A stretch of 64,000 nt of DNA, from contig CAMWLW010000002.1 in the NCBI GenBank assembly GCA_947175245.1, forward strand, positions 1 through 64,000, read 5' to 3'. A program made the position numbers and the translations under genes. Numbering within the stretch: the stretch's first letter is position 1; every line of letters starts with the position of its first letter. The stretch comes from an uncultured Bacteroidales bacterium. Lineage in GTDB: Bacteria > Bacteroidota > Bacteroidia > Bacteroidales > Muribaculaceae. The notes below the pieces were generated by a model. It saw only the letters and a program-made list of their open reading frames with translations, was not told where the DNA came from and ran no database searches. Shown piece after piece: positions 34,013 through 43,081 of this stretch.

Positions 34013-34071
34013 GCCGCGAAATTACCACCCTCAATCTTAACCAATCCTTATGTTGCCTTATTTAAACTTAA
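33903..34071. repeat. 169-bp direct repeat, copy B
   Basis: Partner of 31794-31962 with a constant offset of 2109 bp. It ends 52 bp before the sensor kinase start, so it also contains what is probably the kinase's upstream region. Confidence 0.93.
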
Positions 34072-34123
34072 TGTTTGGGGTGAGATGGCGTGGAATAGCA
34101 GAATTTTGAGTAGTTTTGTCGGT

Positions 34124-35464
34124 ATGAAACATTTTAAGGTTATATTGACTGCCATTTGCCTGATTTTCATTGCGCTTTTTACGGCCAATGTGATCTTTAT
34201 GGTTCAACTCTATGAGTCGATCAAAGAGCGGTATATAAGTGATGTCGAACAGTGTCTGAACCGTGCCGACCATATTGAAATGATTGATCGCATTGTGGAT
34301 GCGGGGTTTGGTGCTGATGACGATGTAGTATGGATTCAGTTGGGACTGCAAAAGTCGGATGTCGACGACATTGAAAGCATCGAAGATTTGTATCAAAAGG
34401 ATTACTCGCAGGGATACAGGCGTGTAGATAGACAATTACTCCGTATTGTGACTCAATACCTCCACGACCACTATGGTGACAGTCTGGGCGAACTGAATGT
34501 GGGGAGGATGGAGAAGGCTTTCAGGCTTGACCTGAACTACTCTGGGTTTTATCCCGAGAGTGTGCATATCGTTGAGCCCGGCGCGACATTCGAGCATGCC
34601 GACGATTTGTGGGAGATAGTATATAGAATAGACGATGATCTGACCTACTACGCATATATATCGCCGCTCACGGGTAACATTCTCGGCGAGATGAGCGGGG
34701 TGATAGTGACATCGGTGTTGATCGCGTTGGCATTGATGGCCGGTTTCGGTTACCTGATTTATGTGATACGTCAACAGCGTACAATCGAGGAGATGAAGGA
34801 TGACTTTACAAATAATATGACCCACGAGCTGAAGACTCCGATTGCGATTGCCTATGCTGCCAATGACTCGCTGCTGCAGTTCCCCGAGTCTGCTAACGAA
34901 GAGCGGACGAAGCGGTATCTGACTGCCGCGCTCGACCAGCTGTCAAAACTCGCCGGCCTGGTAGAAAATATCCTGGCGATGAGCATGGAGCGACGTCGTC
35001 ACTTGACGATGGCCAAGGAGAAGATTGTGCTTGATACTTTCCTGAGAGCGATTATCGAACAGCAGAAGCTTAGGGCGGGAAAAGTGTGTGACATAACGCT
35101 GGAATGTGGCGAAGGAGCGACGGTAGAGGCCGACCCGACCCATTTCTCAAATGTCATAAGCAATCTGCTTGACAACAGCATCAAATATTCGGGTCAAGAG
35201 GTGTCTATAAGCATCAAGGCCGACAGTGACGGCGTGACAGTGACTGATAACGGCATCGGTATTCCTGAAAGGTCGTTGCGCAACATCTTCGACAAGTTCT
35301 ATCGTGTGCCGCATGGAAACCGCAGCGACGTCAGGGGGTATGGTATAGGACTGTATTATGTCAAAACCGTTGTCGACAAGCATGGCTGGGATATAACGGT
35401 GACGAGCAAAGTGGGAAAAGGAAGTGCTTTTACAATTAAATTCACACGCGAAAATGAACGGTAG
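34124..35464 (+). CDS. Sensor histidine kinase
   Basis: 446 aa from ATG 34124 (MKHFKVILTAICLIFIALFTANVIFM); the track start at 34004 lies in the repeat and is unlikely. Two transmembrane helices (about 6-27 and 197-217) bracket a periplasmic sensor of about 170 residues. The H-box NMTHELKTPIAIAYA has His at about 234. The ATPase part shows NLLDNSIKYSG (N box), VTDNGIGIP (G1) and GYGIGLYYVK (G2). It overlaps its response regulator by 11 nt. The signal is unknown; the nearby barrel gene and its stub suggest an ancestral target. Confidence 0.93.
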   Translation: MKHFKVILTAICLIFIALFTANVIFMVQLYESIKERYISDVEQCLNRADHIEMIDRIVDAGFGADDDVVWIQLGLQKSDVDDIESIEDLYQKDYSQGYRRVDRQLLRIVTQYLHDHYGDSLGELNVGRMEKAFRLDLNYSGFYPESVHIVEPGATFEHADDLWEIVYRIDDDLTYYAYISPLTGNILGEMSGVIVTSVLIALALMAGFGYLIYVIRQQRTIEEMKDDFTNNMTHELKTPIAIAYAANDSLLQFPESANEERTKRYLTAALDQLSKLAGLVENILAMSMERRRHLTMAKEKIVLDTFLRAIIEQQKLRAGKVCDITLECGEGATVEADPTHFSNVISNLLDNSIKYSGQEVSISIKADSDGVTVTDNGIGIPERSLRNIFDKFYRVPHGNRSDVRGYGIGLYYVKTVVDKHGWDITVTSKVGKGSAFTIKFTRENER

Positions 35465-36137
35465 AGTATTACTCGTCGAGGACGATACGACGCTGGCGAT
35501 GATAGTGTCTGAGACTCTTGAACGTGACGGCTTTGAGGTGATTAAGGCTGTCGATGGCGAAGACGGACTGCTGAAATATATTAAGCATGGGGCAGATGTA
35601 ATTGTGGCCGATGTGATGATGCCTAAGATGGACGGCTTTGAGATGGGCCGGCGCCTTAGGCAGATAAACCGCGATGTGCCGTTGCTGTTCCTGACAGCCA
35701 AGTCGGGTATCGATGACATTGTTGAGGGCTTTGAGCTGGGTGGAAATGATTACCTGAACAAACCGTTCAAAATGCTTGAGCTGATCGTGCGTATCAAGGC
35801 ACTCCTTAGAAGGAAGGTCAGGGAGGAGTCTGAGCGTCTGACACTTGGACGTTACACGCTCGATATGACTGCCCAGACGCTTGAGTACCCGGGTGAGGAG
35901 AGTATCAAGCTCACGCTGATCGAGGCTAAGCTGTTGAGGGAGTTGATGAACAACGTCAGTCTGACGGTTGATGCCGACGTCCTGATGTTGCTGATATGGC
36001 AGCGTGATGACCCATATAGTCGAAACTCACTGCACGGTTTCATCCACAAGCTGCGTCATTATCTGCGTCATGACCCGTCGATAGCCATCATTAACCAAAG
36101 GGGCGTCGGCTATAAGCTGACGCGGCGTGAGGGGTAG
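35454..36137 (+). CDS. OmpR/PhoB-type response regulator
   Basis: 227 aa from ATG 35454 (MNGRVLLVEDDTTLAMIVSE). The receiver has the acidic pair ED/D near residues 9-11, phospho-acceptor D53 in VADVMMP, the Thr in FLTAK and the Lys in NKPF. The C-terminal winged helix (about 130-225) ends INQRGVGYKL. Its start lies within the kinase gene, so the two are translationally coupled. It probably regulates envelope genes, by analogy with RprXY-like systems in Bacteroidales. Confidence 0.94.
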   Translation: MNGRVLLVEDDTTLAMIVSETLERDGFEVIKAVDGEDGLLKYIKHGADVIVADVMMPKMDGFEMGRRLRQINRDVPLLFLTAKSGIDDIVEGFELGGNDYLNKPFKMLELIVRIKALLRRKVREESERLTLGRYTLDMTAQTLEYPGEESIKLTLIEAKLLRELMNNVSLTVDADVLMLLIWQRDDPYSRNSLHGFIHKLRHYLRHDPSIAIINQRGVGYKLTRREG

Positions 36138-36149
36138 GGGAACCGACTC

Positions 36150-36422
36150 TCAGTATATGTTCTCGTCGAGCGGGCTGCGTTCGGGGTATGTCTTGGCCGG
36201 GCGCGGTTGCTTTTTTGTCCGCCTTTTCTTTTTGACGGTAGTGGTGTCGGCTGGCAGCACAGTGACCAACACTGAGTCGGAGTGTGGGGTAGGGTACGAG
36301 ATCAGAGTATTGTGGTTATCTCCGTGGCATCCGCGTGCGCACAGCAGGCATAGCATGACTGCGGCAATGAGCAATAGCAGCAGCGTCATGCCGCGTAGCT
36401 GTCGGTCGGTGGCTGACTTCAT
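36150..36422 (-). CDS. Small membrane-anchored protein with basic tail, unknown
   Basis: 90 aa. A single N-terminal transmembrane helix (about 12-30, LLLLLIAAVMLCLLCARGC) is followed by a polar stretch and a strongly basic segment KKKRRTKKQPRP. No family is recognised. The ATG lies one base after the sodium symporter stop, so it is probably its cotranscribed partner; small subunits of NSS symporters are known in some bacteria, but homology cannot be shown here. Confidence 0.6.
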   Translation of the reverse strand: MKSATDRQLRGMTLLLLLIAAVMLCLLCARGCHGDNHNTLISYPTPHSDSVLVTVLPADTTTVKKKRRTKKQPRPAKTYPERSPLDENIY

Positions 36423-36423
36423 G

Positions 36424-37776
36424 TTACAGATAGGGTGAAATCAGAATGATGAGTATGGCCGGCGGGGCTACATATTTGATGCAGAACAGTATGAAGCCAC
36501 ACAGGCTGCCCTTGAGTGTGCCGTCGTTGGTGAGCTGTGATATCATGAGGCCGCGAGGTGCTATCCAGCCGGCATAGATGCAGATGAACAGTGAGCATAC
36601 AGGCAACAGGATGTTGGTGGCCACCGTGTCGAGAAAGTCAAACAGCGGCATGCCGCATATCACCAGTGAACTGCCTCGGGTGAGGCTAAGTGAGCACAGC
36701 GTGCTGAACACGGCGCACGAACCGAGGACAAGCATACAGGCCTTCTTGCGCGACATCTTGAAGCGATCTTGCAGGAAAGCGATGCTGACTTCTGAAATAG
36801 AGATTGTCGAGGTGATGGCCGCTACCGACAGGGTGATGAAGAAGAGCGACGACCACAGGCACGTGAGACTCATGTTGTTGAACACCTCGGGCAGAGTGAC
36901 AAACACGAGTGTGATGCCGCGCAGGCTCTCGCCTTCGAGTCCGAACGACAGTACGGCCGGGAAGATGATGATGCCCATCAGCACGGCTACGAGCAGGTCG
37001 AGCGCCGAGACAGTGAAAGCGGTCTTGCGCAGGTCAGCACCTTTGGGATAATAAGCCGCGTAAGTAATGAGGATGCCCATGCCGAGGCTCAATGAGAAGA
37101 ATGCCTGCCCGAGGGCGTTGATGATGACTTTGGGTGTAATCTTGCTGAAATCGGGGTTGAAAAAATAAGAGAGTCCTTTTGATGCACCCGGTAATGATAA
37201 CGAGACACAGCAGAAAATCAGAAGCAACAGGAATAGCAGCGGCATCAACAGATTTGATATGCGCTCGATACCCTTGCTCACGCCGCCTACAAGTATGGCG
37301 AGGTTCAGTGCTATCATTATATATGTGAATATCAGTGGCGAGTAACTGCCCTCGATGTAATCCTGCATGTGGCTTGCGAAGCTGCCCTGCAGATCCATAC
37401 CCTCGACGGGCTTATACAGCTCGCCTGTCACCGACTGCACGGTGTACTCAAGCGTCCAGCCGGCTACGACCATGTAAAAGCAGAGTATGAGATATGACGC
37501 CACGAGCCCTATCACTCCCGTCAGCCACCACGGACGTTTGGGCGAGAGGATTTTGAAAGTGCCGACTGCGTCTGAGCCACCTGCGCGGCCGAGTGAGAAC
37601 TCCGACAGCATTACAGGGATGCCGAGCACGATGACACACAGCACGTAGACGAGCAGAAACGCCGCTCCGCCATTCTCCTGCACCTCGGCTGGAAAACGCC
37701 ACACGTTACCTAGACCCACAGCCGAACCCACTGTCGCAGCAATAAGTCCTATTTTAGATGAAAATTTAGCTTTCAT
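36424..37776 (-). CDS. Sodium:neurotransmitter symporter family transporter
   Basis: 450 aa with about eleven to twelve transmembrane helices. The N-terminal KFSSKIGLIAATVGSAVGLGNVWRFP is the hallmark of the SNF/NSS (LeuT-like) family, with the unwound helix 1 that binds Na+ and substrate. Members import amino acids or related amines with sodium. The substrate is not predictable from the sequence. It is followed after one base by a small membrane protein gene. Confidence 0.94.
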   Translation of the reverse strand: MKAKFSSKIGLIAATVGSAVGLGNVWRFPAEVQENGGAAFLLVYVLCVIVLGIPVMLSEFSLGRAGGSDAVGTFKILSPKRPWWLTGVIGLVASYLILCFYMVVAGWTLEYTVQSVTGELYKPVEGMDLQGSFASHMQDYIEGSYSPLIFTYIMIALNLAILVGGVSKGIERISNLLMPLLFLLLLIFCCVSLSLPGASKGLSYFFNPDFSKITPKVIINALGQAFFSLSLGMGILITYAAYYPKGADLRKTAFTVSALDLLVAVLMGIIIFPAVLSFGLEGESLRGITLVFVTLPEVFNNMSLTCLWSSLFFITLSVAAITSTISISEVSIAFLQDRFKMSRKKACMLVLGSCAVFSTLCSLSLTRGSSLVICGMPLFDFLDTVATNILLPVCSLFICIYAGWIAPRGLMISQLTNDGTLKGSLCGFILFCIKYVAPPAILIILISPYL

Positions 37777-38084
37777 TAATCAAATTCTTATATTTTGCTG
37801 CAAATTTACAACAAATCACATTAATTACAAAGCATCTTACTGCAATATGGCGTTTTTCTAAAACGTAGGGATTCCTTTTTATCGTCCTTTTGTAGATATT
37901 GTAGTTTCTGCTGTTATTGGCACTACGGATAATGCTCCCGTGAGGACCCGAAATAAGCTAAAAAATGTCCATTAGGCCGAATTATAATATCTTTCTCTCC
38001 GCTAATTTACTCAATAACTTGTTTAAAAAGTGGCGTACGGAGTTTTTAGGTACAGTGTCAACGATGGGGGGGATGGAAAAGCGG
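37777..38084. other. Gene-free region with a copy of the GGCCTAATGGACATTT repeat
   Basis: No ORF is credible here. Positions 37962-37981 carry, on the minus strand, the exact 20-mer TTCGGCCTAATGGACATTTT found at 161-180. The rest is AT-rich; the part next to 37776 presumably contains the symporter's promoter, though no clear box stood out. Confidence 0.7.
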
Positions 38085-38120
38085 CTGCGGGTGGGCCAAA
38101 AGGGATTGGCTCACCCGCAG
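38085..38120 (-). terminator. Terminator of the ECF sigma factor gene
   Basis: CTGCGGGTG/CACCCGCAG plus GCCAA/TTGGC with a single mismatch between them; on the minus strand it is followed by ccgctttt. Confidence 0.7.
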
Positions 38121-38148
38121 TGTGTAGGGTAGCTGACGGTGGATGGGA

Positions 38149-38739
38149 TTACACCGTCAGGACAATGTTGTTTTTCTCGGCGATGCGTCGCATGTTGAGC
38201 ACGGCATATCTCATGCGCCCGAGGGCGGTGTTGATGCTTACGCCGGTAGCCTCGGCTATCTCCTTGAAGCTCATGTCGCGGAAAAATCTCATGTCGAGAA
38301 CCTCGCGCTGAGACTCGGGGAGCGAGTCCATGATGCGTCGCACGTCGGTATGTATCTGATCCTGAACCAACGAGTCTTCGATGTTGCCATCCGAGAGATC
38401 GCGTCGGTTGAAGATGTCTGCTTCGTCGTTGTCGGCCGAGAAAGTGTTCTCTGACTTCTCTTGTCTGAAAGTGTCAATTATCAGATTGTGGGCTATGCGT
38501 GTAATCCACGCTGAGAACTTTCCGCTCTCCTGATATCGGCCCTGCTTTATCGTAGTGATTGCTTTGACAAAGGTTTCTTGAAAGATGTCATCGGCGAGAG
38601 CACTGTCTTTTACGATACGCTGAATGTATGAGTACACACGTGAACTGTGACGGTTCAACAATGTGTCAAAAGCCTCATTACTGCCATTAGCGTACGCAGC
38701 CACCAACTGTTCGTCGGTTAACTGTTTTAAATTCTGCAT
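38149..38739 (-). CDS. ECF-type RNA polymerase sigma factor
   Basis: 196 aa. Region 2 is AFDTLLNRHSSRVYSYIQRIVKDSALADDIFQETFVKAI, and region 4 is LPESQREVLDMRFFRDMSFKEIAEATGVSINTALGRMRYA. There is no region 1.1 or 3, as expected for ECF sigma factors. No anti-sigma gene or FecR-like protein is adjacent, so it may be a stand-alone RpoE-like factor of Bacteroidota. A strong promoter (TAACTTTG at 38830-38823) precedes it and leaves a leader of about 80 nt. Confidence 0.95.
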   Translation of the reverse strand: MQNLKQLTDEQLVAAYANGSNEAFDTLLNRHSSRVYSYIQRIVKDSALADDIFQETFVKAITTIKQGRYQESGKFSAWITRIAHNLIIDTFRQEKSENTFSADNDEADIFNRRDLSDGNIEDSLVQDQIHTDVRRIMDSLPESQREVLDMRFFRDMSFKEIAEATGVSINTALGRMRYAVLNMRRIAEKNNIVLTV

Positions 38740-38822
38740 TACTGTTTGATTTTTAGCTGTTTAAGTAATGTTGTGCTATAGGCGGTGAAATTTAATTATG
38801 TGTTTTGTTTAGTTAGCAAATT

Positions 38823-38857
38823 CAAAGTTAGTAACAAAAATCAGATTTTCCAAAAAA
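38823..38857 (-). promoter_or_regulatory. Promoter of the ECF sigma gene
   Basis: Minus-strand TTTTTTG followed after about 20 bp by TAACTTTG (38830-38823), matching the primary sigma consensus rather than an autoregulated ECF promoter. Confidence 0.5.
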
Positions 38858-38933
38858 TATATCTAAAAAAACATGCTTGTTAACAATATTTGAGATAATC
38901 GGTCGTTATCGGTGACTTGAGCAGGGTAGGAAA

Positions 38934-40307
38934 TCAGGCGAAGAGGTGGCGGAATGCTTCCTCGACTTTGGCGACTTCGACTATTTTGATGGTTAGGCCC
39001 GTGGTGTCGATGCCTTTGAGGTTGCCACGCGGTATGAGTATCGTGGTCATGCCGAGTTTCTGAGCCTCGTGGAGCCGTTGCTCTATGCGCGTGACGGGGC
39101 GTATCTCGCCCGACAGGCCTACCTCGCCTGTCATGCACACGCCGCGCTGTATGGTCATGTCGACGTTGCTCGACAGGATGGCGCTGATGACGGACAGGTC
39201 GAGGGCCGGGTCGTTGACGCGCAGGCCGCCGGCGATGTTGAGGAATACATCCTTTTGTATAAGTTTGAAACCGACGCGCTTCTCGAGCACGGCCAGCAGC
39301 ATATTCATGCGCTTGGAGTCGAAGCCGGTGACCGAGCGCTGTGGCGTGCCATAGGCGGCGCTGCTCACCAATGCCTGGACTTCGATAAGGAACGGACGCA
39401 TGCCGTCGAGGGTGACACCGAGAGCTACGCCCGACAGGTCTTCCTCGTTGCCCGACATGAGCATCTCGGACGGGTTGGTGACCTCGCGCAGACCGCGCTG
39501 GCACATCTCATAGATACCTATCTCGTTTGTGCTGCCGAAACGGTTCTTGATGCCGCGCAGAATACGGTACATATACTGGCTGTCGCCCTCAAACTGCAGG
39601 ACGGCGTCGACGATATGTTCCAGCACCTTGGGGCCCGCGAGCGACCCCTCTTTGGTGATATGGCCAATAAGTATCACGGGCACGCCGCTGCTCTTGGCAT
39701 ACTTGAGCAGACGCACGGCACATTCGCGCACCTGGCTGACGCTGCCGGCGGCCGAGTCGAGCTCGTCGCTTGATATGGTCTGGATCGAGTCAACAATCAG
39801 CAGACCCGGCTGTACCTGCTCGATGTGGTTCATGATAGTTTCGAGCGATGTCTCGCACACAATATAGCATGTGTCGCCGGGTCGGCCTATGCGGTCGGCG
39901 CGCATCTTGAGCTGCATGGCACTCTCCTCGCCCGAGACGTACAGTACCTGGCGCGATTTGATCGACAGGATATTCTGCAGCACGAGCGTCGATTTGCCGA
40001 TGCCCGGCTCGCCGCCCAACAGTACGAGCGAGCCCGGAACGAGGCCGCCGCCGAGCACGCGGTTCAGCTCCTTTGACGGCAGCGGTATGCGCTCGAGGGC
40101 TGTGACCTCGATGTCACTTATGCGTGTTACTTTGCTGCGTCCGGCATCGGCCGGGCCGATATTCTTCGATGGATTGGCCGATACTTTTTCTTCAACGAGA
40201 GTGTTCCACTCGCCGCATGAGGGGCAGCGGCCTTCCCAGCGTGGAAAGTCGGCACCGCAGTTCGAACAGAACCACACGGTTTTGGTCTTGGTTTTAGCCA
40301 TAGTCAT
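38934..40307 (-). CDS. radA: DNA repair protein RadA
   Basis: 457 aa from ATG 40307 (MTMAKTKTKTVWFCSNCGADFPRWEGRCPSCGEWNTL). The N-terminal C4 zinc finger, Walker A GGEPGIGKST, Walker B LLIVDSI, the RadA-specific KNRFG motif and the Lon-like C-terminal domain are all present. RadA is a RecA-like helicase that processes branched recombination intermediates. The chosen start forms an ATGA overlap with the stop of the upstream methyltransferase, which argues against the track's start at 40385. Confidence 0.96.
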   Translation of the reverse strand: MTMAKTKTKTVWFCSNCGADFPRWEGRCPSCGEWNTLVEEKVSANPSKNIGPADAGRSKVTRISDIEVTALERIPLPSKELNRVLGGGLVPGSLVLLGGEPGIGKSTLVLQNILSIKSRQVLYVSGEESAMQLKMRADRIGRPGDTCYIVCETSLETIMNHIEQVQPGLLIVDSIQTISSDELDSAAGSVSQVRECAVRLLKYAKSSGVPVILIGHITKEGSLAGPKVLEHIVDAVLQFEGDSQYMYRILRGIKNRFGSTNEIGIYEMCQRGLREVTNPSEMLMSGNEEDLSGVALGVTLDGMRPFLIEVQALVSSAAYGTPQRSVTGFDSKRMNMLLAVLEKRVGFKLIQKDVFLNIAGGLRVNDPALDLSVISAILSSNVDMTIQRGVCMTGEVGLSGEIRPVTRIEQRLHEAQKLGMTTILIPRGNLKGIDTTGLTIKIVEVAKVEEAFRHLFA

Positions 40308-41080
40308 GAATTCTTGTAGGTTTGACGTCTGAACTCGGCTACAGTAATGGCCGTGGCAACCGAGACATTGAGGCTCTCGACACATGGAGCGCCGGGCGGA
40401 TAGGAGGGTATGTACAGGCGGTGGTCAACGTGCGACGCGACAGCGTCGCTAATGCCGTTGCCCTCGTTGCCCATCACGACGATGCCGCCGGGGGTTAGCG
40501 GGGCGGTGTATATGTCGTCGCCGTCGAGGAATGTGCCGTAGACCGCTACGCCCGAACGGCGGCTGTCGGCGAGCATAGCCGGCAGGTCACAATAGTGTAC
40601 GGCCACACGCGCTATGGCTCCCATCGTGGCCTGTACTACTTTGGGGTTATACAGGTCGACCGTGTCGTGTGAACAGTATATGTCGCCAATGCCCATCCAT
40701 GAGGCTATGCGTATGATGGTACCTAAGTTGCCCGGGTCTTGCACGCGGTCAAGCGCCAGCGCCAACCGTGATGCCGACGGCGTGATCATCGCCGTGTCGG
40801 GTATATGGTAGACGGCAATCACGTCGGCCGGGGTTGTGAGCGATGACATCTCGATAATGTCGGCCCGTCTGACTACAGTGATGTCGTGGATGCCGGCAGG
40901 GAGCGCGTCAGCGTGGGCCGTGTACCAGGCGTCGGTGCACAGCAGGGCGTAAACCTTAAAGCTATTGATCGTCTCGAGAACACATTTGGTACCCTCGGCT
41001 ACAAACAGCGAGTGCTCGCGGCGTCCCTTGGCGGTGGCCAGCGATGCAATAAAGCGGCGGTTGGCTTTGGTCATTTCCAT
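40304..41080 (-). CDS. TrmH/SpoU family RNA 2'-O-methyltransferase
   Basis: 258 aa. An N-terminal substrate-binding part (KGRREHSLFVAEGTKCVLE) is followed by a SPOUT knot domain with the three family motifs: DRVQDPGNLGTIIRIA, IVVMGNEGNGIS and LNVSVATAI. It transfers methyl from SAM to ribose 2'-OH of rRNA or tRNA; the exact target is unknown. It is translationally coupled to radA by an ATGA overlap and divergent from surE. Confidence 0.94.
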   Translation of the reverse strand: MEMTKANRRFIASLATAKGRREHSLFVAEGTKCVLETINSFKVYALLCTDAWYTAHADALPAGIHDITVVRRADIIEMSSLTTPADVIAVYHIPDTAMITPSASRLALALDRVQDPGNLGTIIRIASWMGIGDIYCSHDTVDLYNPKVVQATMGAIARVAVHYCDLPAMLADSRRSGVAVYGTFLDGDDIYTAPLTPGGIVVMGNEGNGISDAVASHVDHRLYIPSYPPGAPCVESLNVSVATAITVAEFRRQTYKNS

Positions 41081-41134
41081 ATTACAAAAGTAATGAAAAT
41101 TCGGCTGAAATTTAGCTGTGGGCTCAAAAATTAG

Positions 41135-41142
41135 TATCTTTG
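41135..41142 (+). promoter_or_regulatory. -7 box TATCTTTG of surE
   Basis: Exact consensus ending nine bases before ATG 41152. It implies a very short leader and rules out the TTG start at 41140. Confidence 0.55.
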
Positions 41143-41151
41143 CAAAAGATT

Positions 41152-41913
41152 ATGGAACGAAAACTAATATTGATAGCTAATGATGACGGGGTGCATGCAC
41201 CCGGTCTGCACCGTCTTGTCGAGGCGGTGGCGCCGTTGGGCGATGTAGTGGTTGTGGCTCCCGACGGCCCGCGTTCGGGACAGTCGTCGGCCATGACTGT
41301 CAATGGCCCGCTGCGTGTTGAGGAACATCCCGAGTATGGCGACGCCAAGGTTTACTCGGTAAGCGGTACGCCGGTCGATTGTATCAAGATCGCGATGAAC
41401 AACATTCTGAAGCGTCGCCCCGATATCGTGCTCGCCGGTATCAACCACGGTTCAAATGCCGGTGTGAACATTTTGTACTCAGGTACGATGGGTGCTGTGC
41501 TCGAAGGTTGCCTGCAGGGCATCCCGGCCGTTGGATTCTCGCTGCTTCATCATTCCATACAGGCCGACTTCAGTCAGGCTATGCCGTTGGCGCGCATGAT
41601 AACAGAAAAAGTCCTTGCCAACGGGTTGCCTCACGACGTGTGTCTCAATGTCAATTTCCCTGCCAAGGTCACTATTGAGGGTGTCAAAGTAGTGAGAGCG
41701 GCACGCAGTCATTGGACCGAGGAGTATCAGACCTATACCGACCCTCACGGCAAGCCTTTCTACTGGCTCACCGGCGGACTGGTGAACGAGGAACCCGATG
41801 CCACCGACACTGACTTGTATTGGTTAGACCGCAACTATGCTACCGTCGTGCCGTCGACCACAAGTCAGAACGCTCTCGACGCCATAGGTCTCGTGACCGA
41901 TTTCCTGAAGTAA
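41152..41913 (+). CDS. surE: 5'/3'-nucleotidase SurE
   Basis: 253 aa from ATG 41152 (MERKLILIANDDGVHAPGL). Signatures are the metal-binding NDDG, VVVVAPDGPRSGQSSAMT, SGTPVDCI, and AGINHGSNAGVNILYSGTMGAVLEG. SurE dephosphorylates nucleoside monophosphates and is linked to stationary-phase survival. The length is typical. It converges with the DUF4421 gene with a gap of 4 nt. Confidence 0.96.
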   Translation: MERKLILIANDDGVHAPGLHRLVEAVAPLGDVVVVAPDGPRSGQSSAMTVNGPLRVEEHPEYGDAKVYSVSGTPVDCIKIAMNNILKRRPDIVLAGINHGSNAGVNILYSGTMGAVLEGCLQGIPAVGFSLLHHSIQADFSQAMPLARMITEKVLANGLPHDVCLNVNFPAKVTIEGVKVVRAARSHWTEEYQTYTDPHGKPFYWLTGGLVNEEPDATDTDLYWLDRNYATVVPSTTSQNALDAIGLVTDFLK

Positions 41914-41917
41914 ATTC

Positions 41918-42979
41918 TTACCAGATATTGAACCTGTAACCCACCGATGCCTCGACGCTCAACATCGAGCCGAGCATTGTGTGGGTTTTGTCATAGAACA
42001 GGGCGTTCTCCATCCTGAATATGACACCTGTGAACCACTTCTTGTTGCTGTAGACGAGCGATGCGCGTATGCGGTTATAGAACGAGAAACTCGTGCGCTT
42101 CTCATTGAGGTTGAGCAGCCAGCCGTCGCGCACGCCTACTATCGGCGACTCGCTGATGGCGAACAGCCAGTTGGGGTGAAATACCCAGTTGTAGCCGTAT
42201 CCGATGCGGAAGGCATAGTTGTTGCTTCGCGTGCGGTAGTAGTAGTCATATTGTGCCAGAGGCAGCTGAACCTTGATATCGTCGGGCAGCAGATTGAAGT
42301 CGAAGTCGTAGCTTAGACCCCACAGTGACAGGCCTGCATAGAACGAGCCCGAGCTCTTCAGCTGCAACTTGCTGAATGAAAATGCTGCCGCCTGAGAGTA
42401 GTGCTTGTGGTTGAAAAAGTAATATAGATCGAGACCCCACGACCTGTTGTTGATGCCGTCAAAGTCTATGTCAGTGCGTTCCTGATGCCCTCGGGGGCCC
42501 ACACGCCTTATTGTTGACCCGACGTTGTTGGTCGAGAAGTAGGCATCGGCGGCAAACAGGCTGCAATTGAACTGGAACGACCACTTGTGGCGGTCCTTAC
42601 CTCCGCCGAAGTATTGGCCTACGTTCATGTCATAACCTACCGACACGGCCATATAGGTAAGCCAGAAGCCTGCCGTGGTTGTAGGGTCTGACAGCATCGT
42701 CATGCGTGTCTTCGGCTCCTGGTCAAACGAGAAGTTGTAGAAGTCTGACCAGCTCTCGGTGCGTAGCTTTATGTTGAAGCGTCGGCCGGTACCGATGACA
42801 TAGAGCGAGTCGTAGGAGTTGAAGAATTTGTCGCCCCAGCGGTAGGTGTTGATGCAGAAGCGCGGAAACTTACCCCATGATGCTATCTCGTCGAGCGACA
42901 GGAACTGGGCATGTGATGCCGGGGTTGCCAACGCACTGAGTGTGACGAACAACAATAATATGCGGTAAATCCGTTTCAA
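41918..42979 (-). CDS. DUF4421-like outer-membrane beta-barrel protein
   Basis: 353 aa with a signal peptide (MKRIYRILLLFVTLSALATPASHAQ). The mature part is made of long amphipathic strands rich in Tyr, Phe and Trp, ending in the strand EASVGYRFNIW, so an outer-membrane barrel is expected. NTYRWGDKFFNSYDSLYVIGTGRRFNIKL matches the start of the DUF4421 family of Bacteroidota; its function is unknown. A TATCTTTG box lies on the minus strand at 43008-43001. Confidence 0.85.
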   Translation of the reverse strand: MKRIYRILLLFVTLSALATPASHAQFLSLDEIASWGKFPRFCINTYRWGDKFFNSYDSLYVIGTGRRFNIKLRTESWSDFYNFSFDQEPKTRMTMLSDPTTTAGFWLTYMAVSVGYDMNVGQYFGGGKDRHKWSFQFNCSLFAADAYFSTNNVGSTIRRVGPRGHQERTDIDFDGINNRSWGLDLYYFFNHKHYSQAAAFSFSKLQLKSSGSFYAGLSLWGLSYDFDFNLLPDDIKVQLPLAQYDYYYRTRSNNYAFRIGYGYNWVFHPNWLFAISESPIVGVRDGWLLNLNEKRTSFSFYNRIRASLVYSNKKWFTGVIFRMENALFYDKTHTMLGSMLSVEASVGYRFNIW

Positions 42980-43000
42980 CGTGTTTTAGTTTTTGTGGCG

Positions 43001-43008
43001 CAAAGATA
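43001..43008 (-). promoter_or_regulatory. -7 box TATCTTTG of the DUF4421 gene
   Basis: Exact consensus on the minus strand, 21 nt before the ATG at 42979. Confidence 0.5.
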
Positions 43009-43081
43009 GACAATTTTTTTGTAATAAATTACGTTAATATCAACGATATTTCACAATTACGCGACATATTTACACAATCTC

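Noticed and set aside
39069-39773. 234-aa plus-strand ORF opposite radA
   Set aside because: Shadow ORF; radA motifs on the other strand are complete.
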